A stretch of DNA of 64,000 bases from JAEUNJ01 sp052035955. Its GTDB lineage: Bacteria; Pseudomonadota; Gammaproteobacteria; Burkholderiales; Rhodocyclaceae. Position 1 is the first letter of the stretch. Each line of letters starts with the position of its first letter. Of the stretch, positions 18,101-25,307 are shown one piece after another. The stretch covers positions 26,715 to 90,714 of the forward strand of contig JBPOHD010000016.1 of the NCBI GenBank assembly GCA_052035955.1. Direction: 5' to 3'. The translations under genes were made by a program, and so were the position numbers. Under the pieces are notes generated by a model, which made no database searches, was not told the origin of the DNA, and saw only the letters and a program-made list of their open reading frames with translations.

Positions 18101-20626
18101 AACGGTCGCTTCGACGCCGCGGTCGGGGGCGTAACGCCATTGGCATCAATGTCGGTGAGTGGTACGTCCCAGATTGGGGGCGGTTCGATCGCGACGATCG
18201 GTACGCAGACCTTCACCGGTGGAGTGACGCTCGCCGCCGATACCCTGCTGACGGCATCGGCCGCCGGATTTGGTGCCGCCGTCGATGGCGCCCACGACCT
18301 GGGCATCTTTGGCGACGCCAGCTTCGCCGGTCCCGTTGGGGCCCTGACGCCCTTGTCCAGCCTCGCGGTCACGGGTGCCTCGACCTTCTCCGGCGGCGGC
18401 GTGACGACCTCCGGGAGCCAGACCTATTCCGGTCCCGTCACCCTGGCGGCGAACACGACCTTGCGCGGGACGGGCCTCCAGCTCTCGGGCGCCGTCGATG
18501 GTGCTCGCGATCTCATACTCGATTCCGGGGCCGGCGACATCGACTTCGGTGCCGCGGTGGGAGGGACTTCCCCCTTGGCGAGCCTGACCATCGACGACGC
18601 GAGAAACGTGGATTTTGCCGGGACGGTGAATGCGGGGAGCTTCACGCAGACAGCCGGTACCGGGGCCACCACCCTCGATACCGCGATATCGACCAGCGGC
18701 CCGGGAGGAATCGCCATTGCCAACCATGACGTGTTCCTGGCGCCTGGGGGCCTGCTGGCGACAGCGGGTGGACCGGTGTCGCTGGCCGCCGACGGCAGTC
18801 TCGGATTCTCGGGCGGATCCATCTCGGCGGGAACCGGCGCGGTCACATTCGGCGTCATGACCCCCGGTACGGCGATGACTTTCGGCGTCGGGCCGGGGCT
18901 CAACATCGGAGCAGCGGCGATCGCGGCTGTGACCACTGCGTCGGCCGTCCGCCTGGGAAATGCCGCCACCGGGGACCTGCTGGTCGCCGCGCCGCTGGCC
19001 AACCCCGGGGCCACGGACATCGTGTCCCTGGTCAGCGGGGGAAATATCACCCAGTCGGCGCCGATCACGGTAACGAATCTGCGGGTTTCGGCAGCGGGCG
19101 ACGTCAGCCTGACGGATGCCGGCAACGGATTCACCAAGCTGGCCGCCAAGCTGACCGGCGCGGGGGCGTTATTGGACGTGCGAACGGCGGGCAGCCTCGA
19201 TATCGGGACCGTTGACGGCGTCTCCGGGATCAACAGCCCCGGCACGGCGACGGCAACTTCCCCCGACGTGCGCATTCAGGTGGGCGGGTCCCTGACCCAG
19301 AGTGCGGCCATCGTGGCCAACGAGCTGACCTTGCGCGCGCCAGCCGGCTCCATCACCCTTCTGCATAACCACGGTGGGGGCTTGGCTACGGACAACGACG
19401 TGCTTGCCGTCGACGCGCTTGCCCTCGGTGCTGTGGCATTTTTCGATGCCACCGGTTACAAGGTGAACGGCGCCATCGGCAATGGACTGCATTTCGATTC
19501 CCTCGGCACCATCGATTTCTCTGCCCTCCTCGCAGGCGACGACGTGAACATCGATGCGGGGTCAGGGGATCTCGTCATCAATTCGGCCGGCGCCATCAGC
19601 ATCACCGGGCCGGGTCGCCTGCACGGCAGGAATATCTTCCTGACCACGCCGGACACCCAGGACATCACGCTTTCCGGCGGGACGGTGCCCGGGATCAGCA
19701 ACGACGTCATCGTCAATGCCTCCGGCAACCTGACCATCCAGACCCGCGATCTGAACGTGTCTGGAGGGGTATCGACCGCGGGTCCGGGGCAATCGCTCAA
19801 GAATGACGCGATCCTGCAGGCCGGGGGAACCCTGTCCATCACGACCTCCGGCGATTTCACCATCCAAGGCGGGACGGTGGTGACCACTTCGGGGGCCGGT
19901 GGAAATGCAGCCGGTCAGGCGAATGCCTTCGTCCAGGCACCGAACCTGAACATCTCGGTCGGCGGTGACCTGCTGATCAAGGGCGGAGACATCCAGGCAG
20001 ACAGTTCGGCAGGCGGGAACACGCGCAACGATGCGTCCGGGATCCTCCTGATCGGCAATGCCAAGGACATTCGCGTCGGCGGGAACATGGTGATCGCGGG
20101 GGGATCCTCCAGCATCTTCCTGGGTTCCAGGAATTCCGGTTCTGCCCTGGCCGTCCTTGACCCCGAGGTGCCGATGACGATCACGACGGGGGGGAGCCTG
20201 GCGCTGATCGGCGGCAGCGCGAAACCCGGCATCACCTCCAGCGCCGGCATTTTCAACGCCGGACCGATCACCCTCGACGTGCGCGGCCGAGGCAGCTTCA
20301 CGGACACCTACCGTGCAACCGGCGTCCACCCCGCCGGCCTGCTGCTGATAGGAGGCAGCGGCTCCGGACGTTTCGACCTGAACGACGACCCGGTACTGGC
20401 AAACGACTATCCTGTGAAATACCTGTTGAGCGGTGGCAGCTACACTGTGATCACCAGCCTCAGGGGCGGGGATGCCTACATACAGTCACGGGCACCGATC
20501 GGCATAGACTCCTCGCTGCTCGGCTACATCTTCTTTGCCATCAACAACGAGACCCAAACCCGCGGCAAGCGTTCCATCGTCGACCAGGCGACCCCGGATC
20601 GGAGCCAGGCGGGACAATGCAAGTGA
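12119..20626 (+). CDS. Large TpsA-type exoprotein (filamentous haemagglutinin family)
   Basis: A 2835-residue secreted beta-helix protein, probably an adhesin exported by the TpsB encoded just upstream. ATG 12119 has GAGGAAGG before it. An N-terminal signal peptide ends near PAGAVANG. The TPS secretion domain (about 38-290) contains the NPNG-like motif as INQNGIAFG. From about 620 to 1720 come many autotransporter-associated beta-strand repeats (type LTLSGANTYSGLT...GGTL). A second repeat type of about 80 residues (QTYSGPVTLAADT) spans about 1880-2170. The C-terminus ends QAGQCK; that cysteine is the only one I find. No enzymatic domain was recognised. Confidence 0.95.
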   Translation: MPRPAKLRRTVSRSPASARRAVALALALVFPAGAVANGTDPRVTAGAAQFIFGKKSLDVINTPGTVIEWKSFSIQAGEITRFIQQNASSAVMNRVVGGDPTLILGALQSNGRVYLINQNGIAFGANAQVNVAGLVASTLNLSNADFRSGRLDFGAAPGAGRIVNEGEIRALPGGKVILVAPAVENRGVIEAPDGEVFLAAGRSARLIDPLRPEIQVEVRADDNAVLNVGHLAGGTVGIYAGAIRHSGRAGANTAILGEGGRIVFKAVGNLQVDAGATVDASGTTGGSVSLESGQTTRVAGTVAARGAEDRGGSVRVLGHQVVLEDDAHVEAGGRTAGGSVLIGGDFQGKGGVPNAARTYVAPGATVDVSARETGNGGRVIVWSDEATGYYGRITAKGGASGGDGGFVEVSGKSYLDYRGSVDLRAKGRAGRLLLDPDSLDIGLVADIDGLGTSADLALPTLLSTDYSGVASRITAAAVVTQLDSADVVLQAVDNITVSAPIDASLNTNSHGLSLQATGAAGSVTLNESILTKNGAISITAGTGGITQAAGKTLSAGSGTITVSSSGGNLVLAGALATTNVTAGAVSLSGVDIQLGNMSTGFGGVVTTTLSGVGTQTAGTAITGATALNKAGAGTLTLSETNTYVGGTTVSGGTLAVSGGAALADTAQVVVSAAGTLALLANETIGSLAGSGTVDLGANTLTSGGPGTTSAFSGAIGGTGGIVKLGIGTLTLSGTNTFTGLADVQGGNLTLNGGNAMADTAPVNVAAGATLILGANETIGSLAGAGTVNLGSRTLAAGGDGSTTTFSGTILGSGGVTKTGAGTLTLSGANTYSGLTDVQAGTLALGASDVLDDTSTVKVSGGTLDIGANSDTVAGVQLTAGSIAGTTGVLSSTTDFDVQSGSVSAKLGGAAGLVKSTAGTVTLSGGNTYSGLTDVQAGTLALGASNVLADASTLAVVAGATLDFNTHSDTVASVASGGVLTGTGGATLTAATYTLNGGSVDIDLGAGTLTQASGTTTLNGSSGAATIDVTGGTLVLGAANRLSNSATVTIAGGATLDLVGFNDTVGTFASGGTLAGSGTLTASTYTLGGGSIDANLGAGTLTQSAATTTLNGAAAATTVHIDGGILRLGAANRLANTAAITVSGGTLDIGANNDTVGAVSLVSGAIDGTTGVLTGTSYAVQSGSIGAILGGSGNLTKTTAGTVTLANANTYAGTTTVSAGTLALGADAALGSGTDLVVSGGTLDIGTFNATVAGAQLTSGTIAGTSGTLTSTTNYDLRSGSVSAALGGTVGATKSTAGAVTLSGANTYTGTTAVSAGTLNLAGGAAIDDSAAVTVAAGATLALAASEAVGSIAGAGAVNLGSGTLTTAGGATTFSGGISGAGGLALTGSSFTLSGTNTYTGLTDVQGGILTLNGGTAVADSAAVQVASGATLLLGANETIGSLAGAGDVGLGTRTLTTGGSGASTSHTGTISGTGGITKQGSGTFTLGGGNSYTGTTLVQAGTLAFGASDVLADTAAVTINGGVLDIAGHNDTVGTVTLVSGTITGTSGALTGAAYAMQSGTVDAILAGGGAMTKTTAGTVTLAGNNVFAGGTTMNAGTLIVTHDNGLGVGSVAVDASAAAATLDLRSVTVANDISLKNGVGTALLTAGSGTASGAGQLTLIGGGRLSAAVGATLTMDGKVTGIGGLTVAGPGTVILTNGTNDYTAGTTLNAGALLAVTDAGALGGAAASVAAGGLLDLRNTGLVPLSSTVNLDGGTVTVSTGNSTLGNVVIGAAGSTLSAGAGAQLAGGGIVTDAGSHGFTVSGAGGVSLTNVANNFGGTVTVSAGTVDLVDNNTGLLTVLLAGSGNTTVSSTGAGGVSVSGTSLGSLDVTGTAGIGLIGNVGTGAGQTYHSPVTLAADVSLTAPTVAFSGTVNGARTLSIIGDASFAGPVGASSALSSLTVSGTSALNGNSIRTTGNQDYSGAVVLGADTHLTAANIRFASTVDGGYVLQLTGNGRFDAAVGGVTPLASMSVSGTSQIGGGSIATIGTQTFTGGVTLAADTLLTASAAGFGAAVDGAHDLGIFGDASFAGPVGALTPLSSLAVTGASTFSGGGVTTSGSQTYSGPVTLAANTTLRGTGLQLSGAVDGARDLILDSGAGDIDFGAAVGGTSPLASLTIDDARNVDFAGTVNAGSFTQTAGTGATTLDTAISTSGPGGIAIANHDVFLAPGGLLATAGGPVSLAADGSLGFSGGSISAGTGAVTFGVMTPGTAMTFGVGPGLNIGAAAIAAVTTASAVRLGNAATGDLLVAAPLANPGATDIVSLVSGGNITQSAPITVTNLRVSAAGDVSLTDAGNGFTKLAAKLTGAGALLDVRTAGSLDIGTVDGVSGINSPGTATATSPDVRIQVGGSLTQSAAIVANELTLRAPAGSITLLHNHGGGLATDNDVLAVDALALGAVAFFDATGYKVNGAIGNGLHFDSLGTIDFSALLAGDDVNIDAGSGDLVINSAGAISITGPGRLHGRNIFLTTPDTQDITLSGGTVPGISNDVIVNASGNLTIQTRDLNVSGGVSTAGPGQSLKNDAILQAGGTLSITTSGDFTIQGGTVVTTSGAGGNAAGQANAFVQAPNLNISVGGDLLIKGGDIQADSSAGGNTRNDASGILLIGNAKDIRVGGNMVIAGGSSSIFLGSRNSGSALAVLDPEVPMTITTGGSLALIGGSAKPGITSSAGIFNAGPITLDVRGRGSFTDTYRATGVHPAGLLLIGGSGSGRFDLNDDPVLANDYPVKYLLSGGSYTVITSLRGGDAYIQSRAPIGIDSSLLGYIFFAINNETQTRGKRSIVDQATPDRSQAGQCK
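14602..14973 (+). repeat. Near-identical 81-bp direct repeats inside the TpsA gene
   Basis: Bases 14602-14682 and 14893-14973 are almost identical, offset by 291 bp (97 codons, so in frame). They encode the repeated unit NTYSGLTDVQAGTLALGAS. Most other repeats of the gene are similar only at protein level, so this pair is a recent duplication or gene conversion. Confidence 0.75.
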
Positions 20627-20637
20627 GGTAGGACGTC

Positions 20638-21351
20638 ATGCTCATCCGCCACGCATTTCTTGGCTTCATCATGTTGTCGACGGCGTTTTGCGCCTTCGCC
20701 GCCGGCACCGTCGAGCACCTGTCGGGGACATTGTCGGTCCAGAGGGCCGACGGTGCCGTGAGGCTCCTTTCAGTGCGCTCCGACGTCCTGACCGGCGATA
20801 CACTGCAAACCGAGAAGGACAGCTTCGCGCAAATTCGCTTCAGCGATGGCGGCACGGTCACGCTCAAGCCCAACACCCGGTTCGCGGTCCATTCCTATGG
20901 ATTCGATCCAACGAAGGCGGAGGGCGACAACCTGGTGTTCCGATTGCTCAAGGGGGGACTGCGATCGGTGACCGGACTGATCGGAAAACGGGGCAATCAG
21001 GGCGCCTACAGAGTGGATACTACGACCGCCACGATTGGCATCCGCGGGACGACATTCGATGCCGACGACTGCAAGACCACCGCCTGCGCCAAACAAGGCA
21101 CCACGACCGCCGAGGCGCCGGAGAACCACGAGCCCGGAGTCTATGTGACGGTTCTCGATGGGGAAGTCGTCGTCTCGAACGCGGCTGGTTCGCTCAATCT
21201 GTCGGCCGGACAGTTCGGCATGGTGCCGGGGCGGGAGGTTCAGCCGCGGCTGCTGCCGGGAGATCCAGGGCTCGGGGCCGTGGTTGCCGCCTCTCAACTG
21301 GAGGGCACCGTCGTCCGCAGCCGGACGGGATTCGGTCGCTGCGAGCCCTGA
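20638..21351 (+). CDS. FecR-domain periplasmic protein
   Basis: A 237-residue protein with a signal peptide (cleavage near AFAAG, residue 22) and a FecR domain: LLSVRSDVLTGDTLQTEKDSFAQIRFSDGGTVTLKPNT, followed by the IGIRGTTFD and VYVTVLDGEVVV elements. Such stand-alone FecR proteins are common next to TPS or other large secreted proteins; they are not the classical transmembrane anti-sigma FecR. It starts 11 nt after the TpsA stop with GAGGTAGGA upstream, so it is likely the third gene of the operon. See the finding on a possible frameshifted C-terminal extension. Confidence 0.88.
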   Translation: MLIRHAFLGFIMLSTAFCAFAAGTVEHLSGTLSVQRADGAVRLLSVRSDVLTGDTLQTEKDSFAQIRFSDGGTVTLKPNTRFAVHSYGFDPTKAEGDNLVFRLLKGGLRSVTGLIGKRGNQGAYRVDTTTATIGIRGTTFDADDCKTTACAKQGTTTAEAPENHEPGVYVTVLDGEVVVSNAAGSLNLSAGQFGMVPGREVQPRLLPGDPGLGAVVAASQLEGTVVRSRTGFGRCEP

Positions 21352-21473
21352 TCGGCGGGCGCCCGGGGCCGCGTCCGGAATGGCTCGATGGACTCCATTT
21401 CCCGGGCAAGGGAATGGACAATACGCTCTTGGTCGGTTACATTTTCGGCCAAACATAAGAAGGGGAAACAAAC

Positions 21474-22148
21474 ATGACGCGATCCGGTACCGTCTCCGTG
21501 ACGGCCTTGCGGACTTTGCCGATCTTCGAAACCCTTAGCGACGAGCGTTTGGTGCCCATCGCCGCTGCGGCGATGTTGAAGCAGGTTTCCCGCAACACCG
21601 AAATCATCCACGCCGGTGACCACACCGACAACGTGTACCTCGTCCTTTCGGGTGCCCTGAAGGTGCTGGTCAGCGACGACGAAGGGCGCGAAGTCATCCT
21701 GTCGATGTTGTCCCATGGCGACCTGTTCGGCGAAATGGGAGTGTTGGACGACCATCCCAGGTCGGCGACGGTCGTCTCGGTCGAGCCGAGCGCCCTCGTG
21801 GTCATTACCAAGGCGGACTTCAAACGCTGCCTCGCCGAGAACTTCGATGTTTCCCTCTACATCATGCGCAGCCTGGTCCGTCGCCTCCGCCTGGCAGACC
21901 GGAAAATCGAAAGCCTGGCCCTCATGGACGTCTTTGGACGCGTCGCCCGGCTGCTGCTCGAGATGGCGGAGACCCGGGACGGCCGGCGCGTCGTGGTCCG
22001 GAAGATTTCCAAACAGGACATCGCCCGCATGATCGGCGCCTCCCGCGAGATGGTGAGCCGGGTCATGCGCGACCTGCACACCCAAGGGTTGATCGACGAA
22101 ACGGACAACGGCATCTATCTGTCCGACGAGATAGGCGAAGCCCAATAA
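21474..22148 (+). CDS. Crp/Fnr-family transcription regulator
   Basis: A 224-residue regulator. The N-terminal cyclic-nucleotide-binding fold has the phosphate-cassette pattern FGEMGVLDDHPRSATVV near 85-101, as in cAMP-binding members. The C-terminal helix-turn-helix has the recognition helix SREMVSRVMRDL; its E-x-x-S-R pattern is the one FNR uses to read TTGA half-sites. Only one cysteine is present, so no FNR-type iron-sulfur cluster is expected. It sits 122 nt after the FecR gene with AAGGGGAAA before the ATG. It may control the secretion cluster, but this is inference. Confidence 0.9.
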   Translation: MTRSGTVSVTALRTLPIFETLSDERLVPIAAAAMLKQVSRNTEIIHAGDHTDNVYLVLSGALKVLVSDDEGREVILSMLSHGDLFGEMGVLDDHPRSATVVSVEPSALVVITKADFKRCLAENFDVSLYIMRSLVRRLRLADRKIESLALMDVFGRVARLLLEMAETRDGRRVVVRKISKQDIARMIGASREMVSRVMRDLHTQGLIDETDNGIYLSDEIGEAQ

Positions 22149-22217
22149 GCGAAACTGGGCCCGGGTTCGGGCTCTGATTCCGTTTCAGGCCGGGGCCGGT
22201 AGCGGCGAAAATCGGTC

Positions 22218-24539
22218 ATGGCCGCTGTTTCCCTTTCCGCCAACGCATCGCGCACTGGCGCCGAAGATCCGTTCCCAGAACGCCTCGTGGCCTTGTTCAA
22301 CGAGGCCCGATGGCTGTTGCTCGGAGTGGCTGCCGCCTTCCTTGCACTCGTACTGGCCGGATACGATCCGGCCGACCCTGGATGGTCCCATGCCGCGCGT
22401 GCCGATGCCCTCGCCAATCCCGGTGGGCGTTTCGGGGCCTGGCTCGCGGACCTGCTCCTTTATCTTTTCGGCTTGTCGGCGTGGTGGTGGATTCCCTTCC
22501 TGGCGGTTTCGCTGGTCTGGGGGTATCGCCGGCTCGGCGGCTGGCTGTCGATGGACCGGCGGTCCTATTTCGTGGCCTGCGGCGGCTTCCTGGTATTGCT
22601 GATTGGCAGCGCCGGGCTCGAGGCGCTGCGTTTTTGGAGTCTCAAGGCGGCACTGCCCCTGGCGCCGGGAGGCATGGTCGGGCACGAGATGGCGCGCCTG
22701 AGTTCCCTATACCTCGGTTTCACCGGGGGCACGCTGATACTGCTGGCCGGCATCGGAATCGGCTTCTCGCTGTTCTCCGGGGTTTCATGGCTGCGTCTGG
22801 CCGAGGGTTTCGGGGCTTTCATCGAGCGCTGCTTCCTTGGTGCGCTGGGCTTGTGGCAGACCTGGCAGGACCGTCGCTACGGGCGCAAGGTGGCCGGCGA
22901 GCGCGAGGCCGCTGTCGAGGTCGAGAGGAAGAAGGTGGAGGTCAATCCGACGCCACCCGTGAAGATCGAGCCCGTTGTCCTGGAGGTGCCGAAGGCCCCG
23001 AAGGCCGAGGCGCGAATGGATAAGGAACGCCAGGCCCCGCTCTTTTTCGATGCGCCCGGGGGCGCCCTGCCGCCATTGCACCTGTTGGACGAGCCTCGCC
23101 ACGACGCCGCGGATCTGCCAGGGGCCGAGACCCTGGAATTCACCTCGCGTCTCATCGAGAGGAAACTGGCTGACTTCAACGTGGAGGTGAAGGTCGTTTC
23201 CGCCCATCCGGGACCGGTCGTCACCCGCTACGAGATCGAGCCGGCGACCGGCGTCAAGGGAAGCCAGATCGTCGGACTCGCCAAGGACCTTGCCCGGGCC
23301 CTGTCATTGATCAGCATCCGCGTGGTGGAAACCATACCCGGCAAGTCCTGCATGGCCCTGGAACTCCCGAATCCGCGCCGGCAGACGGTGCGGCTTTCCG
23401 AGATCCTCGGCGCCCGCGCCTACCATGATCTCCATGCGCCCCTGGCCATGGGGCTGGGAAAGGATATCTCGGGAACCCCGGTGGCCATGGACCTCGCCAA
23501 GATGCCCCACCTGCTGGTGGCCGGGACGACGGGTTCCGGCAAGTCTGTGGGCATCAACGCCATGATCCTGTCGCTGCTCTACAAGTCGGAGCCTAAGGAC
23601 GTGCGCCTCATCCTGGTGGACCCCAAGATGCTGGAGCTCTCGGTCTACCAGGGCATTCCACACCTGCTGGCGCCGGTGGTCACCGACATGAGCAAGGCGG
23701 CCAATGCGCTCCATTGGTGTGTCGGCGAGATGGAGCGTCGCTACCAACTCATGTCGGCGCTGGGCGTGCGGAACATCTCGGGCCTCAATGGGCGGGTGCG
23801 GGAGGCCGCGAAGAGCGGAACCCTGCTGCCCAACCCGCTCTCGATCACGCCGGAGAGCCCCGAGCCGCTCGAGAGTCTGCCTTACATCGTGGTCGTCATC
23901 GACGAGTTGGCCGACTTGATGATGGTGGTCGGCAAGAAGGTGGAGGAACTGATCGCCCGCCTCGCCCAGAAGGCGCGCGCATCGGGTGTCCATCTGATCC
24001 TCGCGACCCAGCGGCCCAGCGTGGATGTCATCACCGGCCTGATCAAGGCCAACATCCCGACGCGCATTTCCTTCCAGGTTTCGTCCAAGATCGATTCCCG
24101 CACCATCCTCGACCAGATGGGGGCCGAGGCTTTGCTTGGCCAGGGCGACATGCTGTATCTGGCGCCGGGGACGGGACTGCCGAGCCGCATCCATGGGGCC
24201 TTCGTCTCAGACGAGGAAGTGCATCGAGTGGTCGAGCACCTGAAGAAGGTGGGTCCTCCCGAATACGTGGCGGGTGTCCTCGATGCGCCTGCGTCGGAGG
24301 GTGGCGAGGCCGATGGCGGGGACGGCCTCGCCGATGCCGAATCGGATCCCATGTACGACCAGGCCGTCGAGGTCGTCTTGAAGACGCGCCGGCCCTCCAT
24401 CTCCCTGGTCCAGCGCCATCTGCGCATCGGCTACAACCGGGCGGCCCGCATGATCGAGGCCATGGAGAAGGCGGGGTTGGTCTCGGCGATGAATGCGGCC
24501 GGCGGTCGCGAGGTGCTGGCGCCGGAACCGGCCCCTTAG
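22218..24539 (+). CDS. ftsK: DNA translocase FtsK
   Basis: A 773-residue septum-anchored motor that pumps DNA and activates dif recombination during division. The N-terminus has about four membrane helices (30-180). A short linker (about 220-300) is followed by the alpha/beta RecA-like motor with Walker A GTTGSGKSVGIN (near 436) and Walker B IVVVIDELADLMM. The C-terminal winged-helix gamma domain (RRPSISLVQRHLRIGYNRAAR, about 715-770) reads KOPS. The length is that of the short proteobacterial form. lolA follows 52 nt downstream. Confidence 0.97.
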   Translation: MAAVSLSANASRTGAEDPFPERLVALFNEARWLLLGVAAAFLALVLAGYDPADPGWSHAARADALANPGGRFGAWLADLLLYLFGLSAWWWIPFLAVSLVWGYRRLGGWLSMDRRSYFVACGGFLVLLIGSAGLEALRFWSLKAALPLAPGGMVGHEMARLSSLYLGFTGGTLILLAGIGIGFSLFSGVSWLRLAEGFGAFIERCFLGALGLWQTWQDRRYGRKVAGEREAAVEVERKKVEVNPTPPVKIEPVVLEVPKAPKAEARMDKERQAPLFFDAPGGALPPLHLLDEPRHDAADLPGAETLEFTSRLIERKLADFNVEVKVVSAHPGPVVTRYEIEPATGVKGSQIVGLAKDLARALSLISIRVVETIPGKSCMALELPNPRRQTVRLSEILGARAYHDLHAPLAMGLGKDISGTPVAMDLAKMPHLLVAGTTGSGKSVGINAMILSLLYKSEPKDVRLILVDPKMLELSVYQGIPHLLAPVVTDMSKAANALHWCVGEMERRYQLMSALGVRNISGLNGRVREAAKSGTLLPNPLSITPESPEPLESLPYIVVVIDELADLMMVVGKKVEELIARLAQKARASGVHLILATQRPSVDVITGLIKANIPTRISFQVSSKIDSRTILDQMGAEALLGQGDMLYLAPGTGLPSRIHGAFVSDEEVHRVVEHLKKVGPPEYVAGVLDAPASEGGEADGGDGLADAESDPMYDQAVEVVLKTRRPSISLVQRHLRIGYNRAARMIEAMEKAGLVSAMNAAGGREVLAPEPAP

Positions 24540-24591
24540 GCGTTCGGGGCGAATCGGCGATAATCGCCGCTCCATCTGCTTCCTGCCATCC

Positions 24592-25206
24592 ATGCGTGCT
24601 CACCTCATCGGCCTGATGGCCTGCCTCCTTGTCGCGTCGCAAAGCCATGCCGGGGCAGTCGAACGCCTCAAGGCCTTCGTCGACAGCACACGCTCCGCCC
24701 GGGGCGCGTTCAGTCAGACCGTCTTCAACAAGAGCGGGCGAAAGCCGCAGCAGGCCGCGGGCACCATGATGTTCGCGCGGCCAGGTAAGTTCCGTTGGGT
24801 CTACGACCAGCCCTATCAGCAAATCCTGGTTGGAGACGGCGAAAAGCTCTGGATCTGGGACAAGGATCTCAACCAGGTGACTGTCAAGCGGCTTGGCAAG
24901 GCCCTGGGCGACAGCCCGGCCGCCTTCCTGGCCGGCGAAGGGGACCTGGAGAAGCACTTCGTACTCGCGGAGTCGGACACCCGGGACGGTCTGGAGTGGG
25001 TCGAGGCCCGGCCAAGGACGACCGAGTCGACCTTCGAGCATGTGCGACTCGGCTTCCGGGGCGAAACGCTCCAAGCGATGGAGATCCTGGACAACCTGGG
25101 CCAGACCACCGTCCTCGTCTTTTCGGCGATCGAACGCAATCCCCCGCTCCCCGCCGCCCTTTTCCGTTTTTCCCCGCCGAAAGGGGCGGATGTGGTCGGG
25201 GAGTAG
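24592..25206 (+). CDS. lolA: Outer-membrane lipoprotein carrier protein
   Basis: A 204-residue periplasmic chaperone that carries lipoproteins from LolCDE to the outer membrane. The signal peptide (MRAHLIGLMACLLVASQSHA) is clear. The family motifs FVDSTRSARGAFSQTVFNKSG and GTMMFARPGKFRWVYDQPYQQ are present. ATG 24592 is chosen because the signal peptide begins there; a GATAAT hexamer (24559-24564) lies 27 nt upstream and could be a -10 element. Confidence 0.95.
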   Translation: MRAHLIGLMACLLVASQSHAGAVERLKAFVDSTRSARGAFSQTVFNKSGRKPQQAAGTMMFARPGKFRWVYDQPYQQILVGDGEKLWIWDKDLNQVTVKRLGKALGDSPAAFLAGEGDLEKHFVLAESDTRDGLEWVEARPRTTESTFEHVRLGFRGETLQAMEILDNLGQTTVLVFSAIERNPPLPAALFRFSPPKGADVVGE

Positions 25207-25307
25207 GTCCGGCTGGGCGCCACGAACGAATCCATGCCGATGCGGGAAACCATTCTAAGCCCGCCGGTGGTCCAGCCTGGGCACGTCCGGGCGACATCGT
25301 CCCGTCC

